Assembly (NCBI RefSeq): GCF_011074955.1
Contig: NZ_WUQJ01000004.1
Location: forward strand, 1 to 64,000
Length of the DNA: 64,000 nt
Reading direction: 5' to 3'
Origin: Marinobacter caseinilyticus
GTDB taxonomy: Bacteria > Pseudomonadota > Gammaproteobacteria > Pseudomonadales > Oleiphilaceae
Part shown: one piece after another, positions 30,964 through 40,001 of the stretch
Layout: the number at the start of each line of letters is the position of its first letter
Numbering within the stretch: position 1 is the first letter of the stretch
Made by a program: the position numbers and the translations under genes
Notes under the pieces: generated by a model
The model's database searches: none
What the model was told of the DNA's origin: nothing
Seen by the model: the letters and a program-made list of their open reading frames with translations, nothing else

Positions 30964-32415
30964 TTAGGGCATCACGACATCGGGCTGGCCAACGTCCGGC
31001 AACTCAATCAGGCGCAACGCGCGTCCGTCCTGCCCCATCAAGGTCTTGACGACCAGCTTGTAGGAGTCCAGGTCAAAGGTGACACTCAAGCCGTCTAACG
31101 ACAGGTCATAAAGTGCGGACTCTTCATGCACGGTGGTGATATGCACCCAGTTGTAGATCACCAGGATATCGGTCACACCGGTACGTTCATCAATCTCCAC
31201 CACCCCCACAGGGCCCTGCCAGGGCCAGGTTTTTAACCGTAAGGCGTGGAAAGCAATCTGAGCCCTCAGGTTATAGCGAACCACGTCTTCACCGCCATCA
31301 CAGGCGCCCTTGCAACGCCCCAGCGTCCGCTGAAAACAGGGGCCGCTGCGCTCCGGCTCCAGGCCGAGCAACCGGTTGCATAAATCATTTTTTTGCGCGA
31401 TGCCACTGAGGGCTTTTTCCGCATCCCGCTTGCTCCGAAACAGCCCGTAATAGTCTCCCAGTCGGTGCGGTTCGATTTCACGCACCAGGCGGGCTTGCAG
31501 ATAGCCCTCCGGGTTCGCTGCCAGCTCAATACTGACCAGCGTTTTGGCCGCTCGGGAGCGCCGGTTGAACAACGGCTTCAAGGCTTTGATCTGTTTGAGC
31601 TCAAGCAACAAGGCACCCAACTCGCCTGCCGTCTCGGTCCAATCGACACGACGAAGACTTTCGGAGATGCGAACGCCCCGGCTGGTATTATGATCACCGG
31701 AAAAATGTGAAGCCACCCGCTGCAGAATATTGGTGCTCTTACCCACGTATAGCAGCACGTCGTTTTCACCGTAAAACCGATAGACTCCCGCGCTTTGGGG
31801 GAGGTCGGACAGGACGTCAAAGGGCAGATGCGACGGCACGCTGGGCCGCTTCATCAACTCCGATAGCGCCTGTTCGAAGCGCTCCTGACCGACGTCTTTC
31901 AAGGCATGCTGAAAGAATTCAAACATGGCTGACACGTCGCCCATGGCGCGATGCCGCTCCACCCGGGCCAAGCCGTGACGCTCAATAATCGTATCCATGT
32001 TGTGACGCCGGTAGGCCGGATACAGGTTTCTGGAAAGTTTGACGGTGCACAACACTTGCGCTGAAAACGGCTGCCCAAGCCGGCGAAACTCGGATTTTAC
32101 AAAGCCATAATCGAAGCGTGCGTTGTGCGCCACAAACACCACGTCTTCCAGCTGTGAACGAAACTCGTCCGCAATATCGGCAAACAGCGGCTTGTCGGCA
32201 ACCATCGCGTTGGTGATGCCGGTAAAGTGTTCGATAAACGGCGAAATACGGGTTTCCGGGTTGAGCAGGGTCTGCCACTCGCCCACTGTCTCACCGGCCC
32301 GCCAGAACCGAATACCGATCTCTGTAATGCGGTCGTACGCGGCACTACCACCCGTCGTTTCGAGGTCCAGAAAGGCAAACATTGCGGTTTTAAGAGGAGA
32401 GAATTTCGACACCAT
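30964..32415 (-). CDS. DEDD exonuclease fused to GIY-YIG nuclease domain
   Basis: This roughly 483-residue protein joins a DnaQ-like 3'-5' exonuclease to a UvrC/Cho-like GIY-YIG domain. The exonuclease has FAFLDLETTGGSAAYDRITEIG (Exo I, DxE), VFVAHNARFDYGFV (Exo II) and ERHRAMGDVSAMFEFF (Exo III, HxxxxxD). From about residue 200 comes the GIY-YIG fold: SAGVYRFYGENDVLLYVGKSTNILQRVASHF. The later CxxxxGCKGAC-like segment (CFQRTLGRCKGAC) resembles UvrC homologues. Such fusions are known in proteobacteria and actinobacteria; the role is likely DNA repair, but it is poorly studied. The start is uncertain (GTG 32433, ATG 32415 or ATG 32382); none has a good ribosome site. Confidence 0.88.
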   Translation of the reverse strand: MVSKFSPLKTAMFAFLDLETTGGSAAYDRITEIGIRFWRAGETVGEWQTLLNPETRISPFIEHFTGITNAMVADKPLFADIADEFRSQLEDVVFVAHNARFDYGFVKSEFRRLGQPFSAQVLCTVKLSRNLYPAYRRHNMDTIIERHGLARVERHRAMGDVSAMFEFFQHALKDVGQERFEQALSELMKRPSVPSHLPFDVLSDLPQSAGVYRFYGENDVLLYVGKSTNILQRVASHFSGDHNTSRGVRISESLRRVDWTETAGELGALLLELKQIKALKPLFNRRSRAAKTLVSIELAANPEGYLQARLVREIEPHRLGDYYGLFRSKRDAEKALSGIAQKNDLCNRLLGLEPERSGPCFQRTLGRCKGACDGGEDVVRYNLRAQIAFHALRLKTWPWQGPVGVVEIDERTGVTDILVIYNWVHITTVHEESALYDLSLDGLSVTFDLDSYKLVVKTLMGQDGRALRLIELPDVGQPDVVMP

Positions 32416-32483
32416 TATTTCATTATACGCCACCCAACGTTGAGAAAGTCTTACAACATTCGCGCCTAAGGGTATGTGACTGT

Positions 32484-32499
32484 TTAGACATTCGTCTAA
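32484..32499. promoter_or_regulatory. Inverted repeat upstream of the porin gene
   Basis: TTAGAC-ATTC-GTCTAA is perfect and about 90 bases before the porin start, between two divergent genes. It resembles the repeat before aruC, with a spacer one base longer there. Confidence 0.5.
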
Positions 32500-32586
32500 T
32501 TTTTACTCAAATTAATTTGCTCTGTCACGGAAACGTAACTAGCTTGTATGGAGACCCTACAACAAGAAAAGGTGGAGATAACAAAA

Positions 32587-33747
32587 ATGCAAAACAATAG
32601 ACTTAGAACAGCGATTCGTGCGACGGCTGCAGTGGCCGTTATGGGTGTGGCAGGACAGGTTGGCGCCGTTACATTCGACGCCGGCGGTTATGAAACGAGC
32701 GTTTACGGCTACGCGCGCCTAAACGCGACCTACGACATCGATGAGAACATCGCAACCTCTCGAGGCACCCGTTCCGCCAACTACGGCTCCATCAATACCG
32801 GCGCTGCAGAAGACAACGAAGTGACCGGCCATTTTGGCGCTGACGCGGTTCAAAGCCGTTTGGGCTTCAAGGTTATGACCCCAGAGGGCGTGAAGGTCAA
32901 TCTTGAAGGTGATTTCCGTGGCGCCAGCGGCTCGTCCAACGGCAACATTCGGATCCGTCATGCCTACGGTGAGTACAATGGCGTCCTCTTGGGCCGTACC
33001 TGGTCCAACTACACCAGCTTCACCGCCAACACCTCACAACTCGACTTCGACGGCGTACCCGGCGCAGCCGGCCTGCAAGGCCGTGTAAGCCAGGCTCGCT
33101 ACACCACCGGCGGTTTGTCTGTATCCCTCGAGCAGCCTCTTGCCTCACTGGGCACGAATGGCACAGAATCCGTCAAAGATTCCATGCCCGCAGCTACCGT
33201 CAAATTTGAAGGCGGGGCGGACGGATTCAAGTTCGGCGCCGGTGCGCTGGTCCGACAGGTCGGTTATGACACCGGAACCACAGACGATGCAGCAGTCGGT
33301 GTGGCCGCCTTCCTCGGCGCAAAACTGTCCGTCACCGATACCATCTCCATCCAGGGCAGCGCCAACTACTCTGACGGTGCCAACGCTTACCTCTACCGCT
33401 CAGGCAACAACTTTGCCGCCATCGATGCCTACGTCGATGCCAACGGAGACGTTGAGACAGTATCAGGCATCGGCGCCAGCGTGGGTGCATCGTTCGACCT
33501 GGGCGGTGGCCGCTCAGTCAACGCAGTCTACGGCATGACCGATGTGGATCTGGAAGATGCTTTCAACGCCGGAGTAGCGGCCGCAACTGATAACGAAACC
33601 AACACCATGATGGCGGTTAACTATCAGTGGACTCCGGTCAAGAATGTGATGATGGGCGTCCAGTATGCTTACCATCAGGTTGACGATGTAAACGGCGATG
33701 ACGGCGATGCCAGCCGTGTACACTTCGCAGCACAGTACAACTTCTAA
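32587..33747 (+). CDS. Outer membrane porin
   Basis: This 386-residue beta-barrel begins with a signal peptide (MQNNRLRTAIRATAAVAVMG, cut after GQVGA). ATG 32587 has GGAG nine bases upstream; an ATG at 32548 would put a charged stretch before the signal. The mature part is rich in alternating strands (FKVMTPEGVKVNLEGDFRG, AYGEYNGVLLGRTWSNYTSF) and ends with Phe (FAAQYNF), as barrel proteins do. It resembles DcaP-like trimeric porins of marine gammaproteobacteria. It is a single gene with a strong terminator. A link to arginine catabolism is hinted only by the shared upstream repeat. Confidence 0.88.
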   Translation: MQNNRLRTAIRATAAVAVMGVAGQVGAVTFDAGGYETSVYGYARLNATYDIDENIATSRGTRSANYGSINTGAAEDNEVTGHFGADAVQSRLGFKVMTPEGVKVNLEGDFRGASGSSNGNIRIRHAYGEYNGVLLGRTWSNYTSFTANTSQLDFDGVPGAAGLQGRVSQARYTTGGLSVSLEQPLASLGTNGTESVKDSMPAATVKFEGGADGFKFGAGALVRQVGYDTGTTDDAAVGVAAFLGAKLSVTDTISIQGSANYSDGANAYLYRSGNNFAAIDAYVDANGDVETVSGIGASVGASFDLGGGRSVNAVYGMTDVDLEDAFNAGVAAATDNETNTMMAVNYQWTPVKNVMMGVQYAYHQVDDVNGDDGDASRVHFAAQYNF

Positions 33748-33772
33748 GCGTCTTTAGAAGTTAACAAAGAAG

Positions 33773-33799
33773 AGCCCCGGCCATGCCGGGGCTTTTTTT
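33773..33799 (+). terminator. Rho-independent terminator of the porin gene
   Basis: AGCCCCGG-CAT-CCGGGGCT-type stem followed by seven T, 25 bases after the porin stop. Confidence 0.93.
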
Positions 33800-33986
33800 G
33801 TTCATAGCCCGCAATAGTGCACTGGTTTGGCCCACGCAATGCGACTATCGAACAGCCAAGAGACCGCACTAAATAGCTTACCCTTTGTATTGAAAGAATA
33901 ATTATCGGTTGGCATAGCCGATGCTTAGGAATGGTCACAGGTGACGGACTCCACCGCCACATTCGTCGGATGAACGAGGTGATACC

Positions 33987-34097
33987 ATGAAAAAAGCACA
34001 GAACCACAGCTTCCTGTTTGAATTGACTCACCCTTTTGAAGCCAGCGCCATGCAGGATCTGCACGACTATTTCGACTGGATGTACTTCGCCAACTGA
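33987..34097 (+). CDS. Possible 36-residue small protein
   Basis: ATG 33987 follows GAGGTG by six bases and opens a 36-codon frame starting MKKAQNHSFLFELTHPFEAS and ending DWMYFAN. It is acidic and aromatic-rich with no membrane segment. A hairpin (34128-34165) follows about 30 bases later. The good ribosome site and the codon choice make it look real, but at this size chance is not excluded. No family recognised. Confidence 0.45.
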   Translation: MKKAQNHSFLFELTHPFEASAMQDLHDYFDWMYFAN

Positions 34098-34127
34098 AGC
34101 AATAACCACCTGCCACTGGCAAGTGCT

Positions 34128-34165
34128 GGGCCCCAACTCCGGATGGCCACACCAGGGTTGGGCCC
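34128..34165 (+). terminator. Hairpin after the 36-residue frame, weak terminator
   Basis: GGGCCC(C)AAC pairs with GTTGGGCCC (one bulged C, 19-base loop); only a short pyrimidine run follows. Confidence 0.4.
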
Positions 34166-34768
34166 TTACTTCTGACTGGCGGTACAGTCGATCGCACGCG
34201 TACCGACCTTATCAGCGCTCTCATACCAGCGAACAGTTCACTGACAATCCTTTTCAAGGAGAAGCTACTGAACCACCCGCCTTCGCCTTAACCCTTCCCG
34301 GAACCCCCTGAACAACCAGTGACAGCCTCCACCGTCGCACCCCAGGGATTCAGCCACCGGCTATCCGCCTATATTTGGATACCGGTCAAACGGTTGTACG
34401 CCGCACCGAGAATCACCGTCTCTGGGCCTTAAATGACCCTGACTCGCTGCAACGGCTTTGTCCCGCCGCCAAGGCTCCATCCACTACCCGGACCCGAGCC
34501 GCCTGCTTATCATCAGGCGTTTGTAAACAAGCCGATGAGCGACGCTGCCGATATCGGTTGTCGCGCGCTGGACTTTAACCATGCCCTGAACGTTGGCCCA
34601 CCGACTGGCTCCCATCACCTCACGGCGCCGGTAAACGTCGACCTGATCAGCGTGGAAAAAACGGTCAATGTGTGACTTGTCGTTTAAACAAAGACATGCA
34701 AAAAAGCTTGGTCACTTTTTTGATGTAGCCTTGGCAGGAAATCCCGGTATTTCGTTGGAGGGTTATGC
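34166..34768. other. Gene-poor stretch
   Basis: About 600 bases between the small frame and the diverged repeat. Short open frames exist (for example 34433-34675) but have no ribosome site, no recognisable motif and unusual composition. I see nothing certain; it may hold decayed coding sequence. Confidence 0.4.
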
Positions 34769-34866
34769 AGACGGCGTTTCGGCTTCGGAGGTTCCATCAG
34801 GGGCCTGAAGGTTGCCTGGGCTTGCCACGGGCCTGCTCTGACGCTGAATCGTCGGCCACAGTGGCA
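34769..34866. repeat. Diverged interspersed repeat, copy 1
   Basis: The core 34830-34866 matches 41492-41528 at 32 of 37 positions, and the shared region starts from AGACG at 34769 with indels between. It lies in the intergenic space after aceF. The nature is unknown; it could be a REP-like element or a decayed gene fragment. Confidence 0.6.
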
Positions 34867-34986
34867 GGCCGTCAGGTTTTGCCACAGACAGTGCTTTCTA
34901 TAGGATTAAAAAAAGCAAAACGGCCTGGACACATCAAATTCAATGTCCGGATGCATCCAGGCCCACTCAGATGATTTCAATATTCA

Positions 34987-36696
34987 CTACAACAGCAAGT
35001 GGCGTATGTCCCCCAGCAGCTCACTCAACCGTGCAGTAAACCTTGCGGCATCCGCACCATTGACGGCTCGGTGGTCATAGGACAATGACAGTGGCAGCAT
35101 CAACCGGGGCTGGAACTGACTGCCATCCCAGACCGGCTTCATGGCCGCTTTCGATAAGCCCAGGATCGCCACTTCGGGTGCGTTCACAATGGGCGTGAAG
35201 GCCGTACCACCGATGCCACCCAGGCTGGTGATGGAAAAGCAGGCACCTTGCATTTCATTCGGCTTGAGCTTTTTGTCGCGCGCTTTGCCGGCCAGTTCCA
35301 TGGCTTCATCCGCCAATTCCCACAGGCCTTTCTGATCCACATTCCGGATCACGGGCACCATCAAGCCATTCGGTGTGTCCACGGCAATGCCAATATGAAT
35401 GTACTTCTTCCGCACGATTTCCTTCTTGTCCATATCCAGCGCCACATTGAACTGCGGCAACTCCGCCAGCGCCTGAGCGCAGGCTTTGAGCAGGAATGGC
35501 AGCGGCGTGAGTTTCGAGCCACGCTTCTCACCGGCCGCCTTCTGGCCCTTCCGGAAAGTTTCCATATCCGTAATATCAGCATCGTCAAACTGAGTGACGT
35601 GAGGCACATTGAGCCAGCTGCGAGACATATTATTGGCAGTCGCAATCTGCATCCGCGACATGGGCTCACGGGTTATATCACCAAACTGGCTGAAGTCCGG
35701 AAGCTTGATGCCGGGAATGCCCGAGCCACCGCCGGCTGCGACTTCGCCACCGGCTTGCGCTTGCTTCAGCTGGCTTTTGACATAGGCATGCACATCGTCC
35801 TTCAGAATCCGGTTTTTCGGCCCACTGCCTTTCACGCGCGTCAGGTCGGCACCCAGCTCGCGCGCAATTTTGCGCACGGCGGGCCCAGCGTGGACTTTGG
35901 TGCCTGGCGCCGGCAATTCCGCCTCCACCGTGGTCTCGCGATCAGCGGCGCTCGGAGCCGCTGCTTTCTGCTGCTTATCCGATTGGTCCGATGGTTCTGG
36001 CTTGGCTTCAGCTTTCTCGCTGCCACCATCATCGCCCTCAGCTTCGGCCTCTTTTTCACCAGCGTCGGACACCGTCATTTCCAACAAATCATCGCCTTGG
36101 GAGATCTTGTCGCCCTCGGCCACCAGCAGTTTGCCGATTTTACCCGCAAACGGAGATGGAATTTCCATTGTGGCCTTGTCGGATTCGACCGTCACCAACG
36201 GATCGTCCTCACTGACCTCATCGCCTTCTTTGACATTAATCTCGATGATCGGAACGTTCTCGGAGCCACCCATGTCGGGCACCTGAACTTTTTCCTTGCG
36301 AGATCCACCACCAGACGCCGCTTTTCTCGGCTTACTTTCGGTATCGTCTGACTTTTTGCCGGAAGACTCACTGGCCTCGGTTTTTGCGTCAGAACCGCCC
36401 TTTGTTTCGTCTTGTGCAGGCACATCATCGTCGGCCTGGGCTTCATCGGCTCCCCCAGACGCGGCTTCCATCATGCCAACAACATCACCCTCTTTGACTT
36501 TATCGCCAACTTTAACGGTGATTTTAGTGATTTTACCGGCTGCCGGTGACGGCAGTTCAACGGAGGCCTTGTCGGATTCGACCGTCAAAATCGGATCCTC
36601 TTCCTCAACGGAGTCTCCCGCGCTGACGGTGATTTCGATAATCTCGACTTCATCCGCGCCGCCGAGATCCGGAACCTTAATTTCCTGTTCACTCAT
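34987..36696 (-). CDS. aceF: Pyruvate dehydrogenase E2, dihydrolipoamide acetyltransferase
   Basis: AceF forms the core of the pyruvate dehydrogenase complex and transfers acetyl from lipoyl-Lys to CoA. The 569-residue protein has two lipoyl domains (Lys in VESDKASVELPSP near residue 42 and VESDKATMEIPSP near 160), each followed by a flexible acidic/Ala-rich linker. Then come the E1/E3-binding domain (AGPAVRKIARELGADLTRVKGSG) and the catalytic domain ending LSYDHRAVNGADAARF with the active His. ATG 36696 has AAGGAG upstream; the frame extends 33 codons earlier but into aceE. It starts 10 bases after aceE. No lpd gene is in the window. Confidence 0.96.
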   Translation of the reverse strand: MSEQEIKVPDLGGADEVEIIEITVSAGDSVEEEDPILTVESDKASVELPSPAAGKITKITVKVGDKVKEGDVVGMMEAASGGADEAQADDDVPAQDETKGGSDAKTEASESSGKKSDDTESKPRKAASGGGSRKEKVQVPDMGGSENVPIIEINVKEGDEVSEDDPLVTVESDKATMEIPSPFAGKIGKLLVAEGDKISQGDDLLEMTVSDAGEKEAEAEGDDGGSEKAEAKPEPSDQSDKQQKAAAPSAADRETTVEAELPAPGTKVHAGPAVRKIARELGADLTRVKGSGPKNRILKDDVHAYVKSQLKQAQAGGEVAAGGGSGIPGIKLPDFSQFGDITREPMSRMQIATANNMSRSWLNVPHVTQFDDADITDMETFRKGQKAAGEKRGSKLTPLPFLLKACAQALAELPQFNVALDMDKKEIVRKKYIHIGIAVDTPNGLMVPVIRNVDQKGLWELADEAMELAGKARDKKLKPNEMQGACFSITSLGGIGGTAFTPIVNAPEVAILGLSKAAMKPVWDGSQFQPRLMLPLSLSYDHRAVNGADAARFTARLSELLGDIRHLLL

Positions 36697-36706
36697 GGCG
36701 GTCTCC

Positions 36707-39370
36707 TTAGCTCTGCACCGGGTTCGATTTATTGCGATCAATGCCGTACTTGCGCATTGCCTCGAGAACCTGGTCCTGTTTGACCTCGCCGTCACGAACC
36801 AGCGCCGTCAGAGCAGCCACCACAACGTGATAACGATCCACCTCGAAGAAGCTGCGCAGCTTCTCGCGGGTATCGCTTCGCCCAAAGCCATCGGTTCCCA
36901 ATGTCAGGTAGGTGCCTGGCACAAACGCCCTGACCTGCTCGGAATAAAGTCTCATGTAATCCGTAGACGACACCACTGGCCCCTGCTGCTTCTCCAGACA
37001 CTGGGTGATGTAGGGAACCTTGGGCTTGTCTTCCGGGTGAAGTCTGTTCCAGCGCTCCACGTGCTGACCATCACGGGTCAGTTCGTTGAAGCTGGTCACA
37101 CTCCATACATCACTGGCAATACCGAAATCTTCCTTAAGCAATTCAGCGCCGGCCCGCACTTCATTCAGGATGGCACCGGAGCCCAGCAACTGAACTCTCG
37201 GGGACTTCTTTTTACCCTTGGTTTCCAGCGACTCGAGCTTGTACATACCTTTGATGATGCCGTCTTCGACACCTTCCGGCATCGCCGGCTGCTCGTAATT
37301 TTCATTCATCATGGTGACGTAGTAGAAGACGTTTTCATTGCGCTCGAACATGCGCTTCATGCCGTCATGAATCACCACCGCCATCTCATAGCCGTAGGTT
37401 GGGTCGTAAGCCACGCAATTGGGGATGGTCTGCGCCAGAATGTGGCTGTGACCGTCCTGATGCTGCAGCCCTTCACCGTTCAATGTCGTACGCCCGGCTG
37501 TGCCACCAATCAGGAAGCCACGGGCCTGAATGTCGCCAGAGGCCCAGGCCAAATCGCCAACCCGCTGGAAACCAAACATTGAATAGAAGGCGTAAAAGGG
37601 TATCAGAGGGAAATCGTTGGTGCTGTAGGAGGTGGCGCATGCCATCCAGGCTGCCATCGAACCGTCCTCGTTAATACCTTCCTCCAGAATCTGACCTTTT
37701 TTGTCTTCCTTGTAGTACATGATCTGTTCGCGATCCTGAGGCACGTACTTCTGACCCTCAGACGTGTAGATACCCAGTTGGCGGAACATGCCTTCCATAC
37801 CAAACGTGCGCGCCTCATCTGGCACAATCGGTACTATCCGCTTACCGATGCGTTTGTCTTTCGTCAGTGCGGTCAGCAACCGGACAAAGGCCATGGTCGT
37901 TGAAATGGCGCGGCCATCGGAGCCATCCAGCAAGCTTTTAAAAATGCTCAGCTCAGGAATCTGTAGCGGCTGACAATCCTTGCGGCGTGAGGGCAGCGGG
38001 CCACCCAAATCCTGCCTGCGCTTCTTCATATAGACCATTTCCGGACTATCGGCATCAGGCCGGTAGTAAGGCACCGCCTCAAGTTCATCGTCCTTCAATG
38101 GCACCGCAAACCGGTCCCGGAAACTTTTGAGCTCATTGATGTCGAGCTTTTTAAGGGAGTGAGTGGTGTTCTGCGCTTCCCCAGCACCGCCGAAACCATA
38201 GCCCTTAATGGTATGAGCCAGAATTACCGTAGGCTTGCCATTGTTGTTGTGCACGGCGTGGTGATAAGCCGCATACACCTTGTAAGGGTCATGACCGCCG
38301 CGGTTCAGCTTGTTGATATCGTCGTCTGACAGATTCTCAACCAGGCTCGCCAACTCAGGGTAGCGGCCAAAGAAATTCTTTCGGGTGTAGGCGGCCCCAT
38401 TGCTCTTGAAGTTCTGCAGTTCGCCGTCGCAAACCTCGTCCATTACGCGCTGCATGATGCCGTCTTTGTCTTTGGCAAACAGCGGATCCCACATGCGCCC
38501 CCAAACGACTTTAAGCACATTCCAACCCGCACCGCGGAAGATCCCTTCAAGCTCCTGGATTATTTTACCGTTACCCCGTACAGGACCGTCCAGGCGCTGC
38601 AGGTTGCAGTTGACGACAAAAATAAGGTTATCCAGATTCTCACGGCCAGCCTTGGAAATGGAGCCCAGGGTTTCCGGCTCATCACACTCACCGTCGCCCA
38701 CAAAGCACCAGACTTTTCGTTCGCCCTTATCGATCAGCTCCCGGCTGTCGAGGTACTTCATTACGTGGGCCTGATAGATAGCCTGCATGGGACCCAGCCC
38801 CATGGACACGGTAGGGAACTGCCAATAGTCTGGCATCAGCCACGGGTGGGGATAGGAGGACAGACCACTGCCGTCCGACTCTTCCCGGTAGCTGTCCAGT
38901 TGTTCTTCGTCAAAGCGACCTTCAAGGAAGGAGCGCGCATAGATGCCAGGTGCAGAGTGACCCTGGAAATACACCAGGTCCGACTCGCGCTTCTCGTCGC
39001 CGCCGTGGAAAAAATAATTGAAACCGACGTCATATAGCGTTGCCGCCGAGGAGAACGACGATATGTGACCGCCAAGGTCGCCCGGCCGTTTGCCGGCACG
39101 AACCACCATCGCCATCGCGTTCCAGCGAATCAATGACCGGATTCGTCGCTCCATGAACAAGTCGCCGGGCATGCGCGACTCCCGGACCGAAGCAATGGTG
39201 TTCCGGAAAGGTGTGGTGATAGCGTAGGGCAGCTCGGTACCGTCCCGGCTCGCTCTCTGAGAGAGGCGTTCCAGGATGTATTTGGCGCGGTCCACACCTT
39301 CCTGTTCAATCAACGATTCCAGTGCATCCAACCATTCACTGGTTTCAACGGGATCATCATCCTGGTACAT
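36707..39370 (-). CDS. aceE: Pyruvate dehydrogenase E1 component (homodimeric)
   Basis: AceE decarboxylates pyruvate with thiamine diphosphate and acetylates the lipoyl groups of AceF. The 887-residue length and single-chain form match E. coli AceE. Visible parts include RRIRSLIRWNAMAMVVRAG, GGHISSFSSAATLYDVGFNYFF, the ThDP/Mg motif beginning FVGDGECDEPETLGSI and continuing to FVVNCNLQRLDGPVRGNGKI, and the C-terminal FVPGTYLTLGTDGFGRSDTR. ATG 39370 has GGGGAGGG upstream; the TTG before it is not needed. The upstream region carries several inverted and direct repeats, likely control sites. Confidence 0.97.
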   Translation of the reverse strand: MYQDDDPVETSEWLDALESLIEQEGVDRAKYILERLSQRASRDGTELPYAITTPFRNTIASVRESRMPGDLFMERRIRSLIRWNAMAMVVRAGKRPGDLGGHISSFSSAATLYDVGFNYFFHGGDEKRESDLVYFQGHSAPGIYARSFLEGRFDEEQLDSYREESDGSGLSSYPHPWLMPDYWQFPTVSMGLGPMQAIYQAHVMKYLDSRELIDKGERKVWCFVGDGECDEPETLGSISKAGRENLDNLIFVVNCNLQRLDGPVRGNGKIIQELEGIFRGAGWNVLKVVWGRMWDPLFAKDKDGIMQRVMDEVCDGELQNFKSNGAAYTRKNFFGRYPELASLVENLSDDDINKLNRGGHDPYKVYAAYHHAVHNNNGKPTVILAHTIKGYGFGGAGEAQNTTHSLKKLDINELKSFRDRFAVPLKDDELEAVPYYRPDADSPEMVYMKKRRQDLGGPLPSRRKDCQPLQIPELSIFKSLLDGSDGRAISTTMAFVRLLTALTKDKRIGKRIVPIVPDEARTFGMEGMFRQLGIYTSEGQKYVPQDREQIMYYKEDKKGQILEEGINEDGSMAAWMACATSYSTNDFPLIPFYAFYSMFGFQRVGDLAWASGDIQARGFLIGGTAGRTTLNGEGLQHQDGHSHILAQTIPNCVAYDPTYGYEMAVVIHDGMKRMFERNENVFYYVTMMNENYEQPAMPEGVEDGIIKGMYKLESLETKGKKKSPRVQLLGSGAILNEVRAGAELLKEDFGIASDVWSVTSFNELTRDGQHVERWNRLHPEDKPKVPYITQCLEKQQGPVVSSTDYMRLYSEQVRAFVPGTYLTLGTDGFGRSDTREKLRSFFEVDRYHVVVAALTALVRDGEVKQDQVLEAMRKYGIDRNKSNPVQS

Positions 39371-39609
39371 CAAACCCTCCCCTAAACTTCAATAGTGCGC
39401 TGACTGTCGACGAACAAGGCGATCAGTCATGCGATGTTTTACGAGCGATCGCGTCAGTGCAGATGTTGTGCTGGTGTGTCATTTGAATACAGCATAGAAC
39501 AGGATCGCTAACTTGCCTGCCTGAAGCAGAATACAAAATGCTGGCACGCGCCCTTTTTTCGGTCTAACTGACGCCGGGTGCGTGCACGGGAACAGATACG
39601 CCTCAAAGC

Positions 39610-39627
39610 TGTAGTATTATTACTACA
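39610..39627. promoter_or_regulatory. Inverted repeat IR1 upstream of aceE
   Basis: TGTAGTA-TTAT-TACTACA is a perfect 7-base inverted repeat about 240 bases before aceE. The shape would suit a GntR/PdhR-type or similar dimeric repressor; the binder is not identified. Confidence 0.55.
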
Positions 39628-39706
39628 AATTGGATCACGCGATTAACGTTTAGTAGGAAATAATGACCTTTATTCGAGTCTCTAACAACCTGCCTTAGAC
39701 CAATGT

Positions 39707-39721
39707 CGTAGCTTTACTACG
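39707..39721. promoter_or_regulatory. Inverted repeat IR2, aceE to kamA-like region
   Basis: CGTAG-CTTTA-CTACG shares the GTAG/CTAC core with IR1 but with a shorter spacer. Confidence 0.45.
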
Positions 39722-39728
39722 GACACTT

Positions 39729-39765
39729 AGATGTTTTAACCACTACTCAGATGTTTTAACCACTA
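39729..39765 (+). repeat. Tandem direct repeat of 17 bases
   Basis: AGATGTTTTAACCACTA occurs at 39729-39745 and again at 39749-39765, a 20-base period, about two DNA turns, as for cooperative protein binding. The remainder of 39374-40001 shows no gene. Confidence 0.7.
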
Positions 39766-40001
39766 AACAATCCACCCCCGATGACGGGTTAATTTTTAGG
39801 CGACAACTTCCCCTGCGTCTTTCGACAGCGCACCAACAAAGCGCTGGCAGACGATTTTCACACGAACACCCGACGCCGTTTTAATTAGACCTGAAAGTAT
39901 TCCCCAATTTCTGTATACTTTGCCGCCTGTTTTTCGTTGGTGTGGTGCGATGTCGATCGATCCGCGCGCACCTGAAACCCGACGCAACCAAAGGGCGGCC
40001 C

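Noticed and set aside
34375..34675. Two overlapping short frames after the porin
   Set aside because: No ribosome sites, no motifs, odd composition; reported only as a gene-poor stretch.
35248..36351. Long open frame on the plus strand inside aceF
   Set aside because: It is antisense to the lipoyl and catalytic domains of AceF; its composition mirrors them and it has no ribosome site or family motif.
36296..37582. 428-codon plus-strand frame across aceF and aceE
   Set aside because: It is opposite two well-supported genes and spans their junction; a shadow of biased codon use.
39374..40001. Lysine riboswitch before the KamA-like gene
   Set aside because: The region has short repeats but none of the long conserved helices of the lysine riboswitch that I can recognise.
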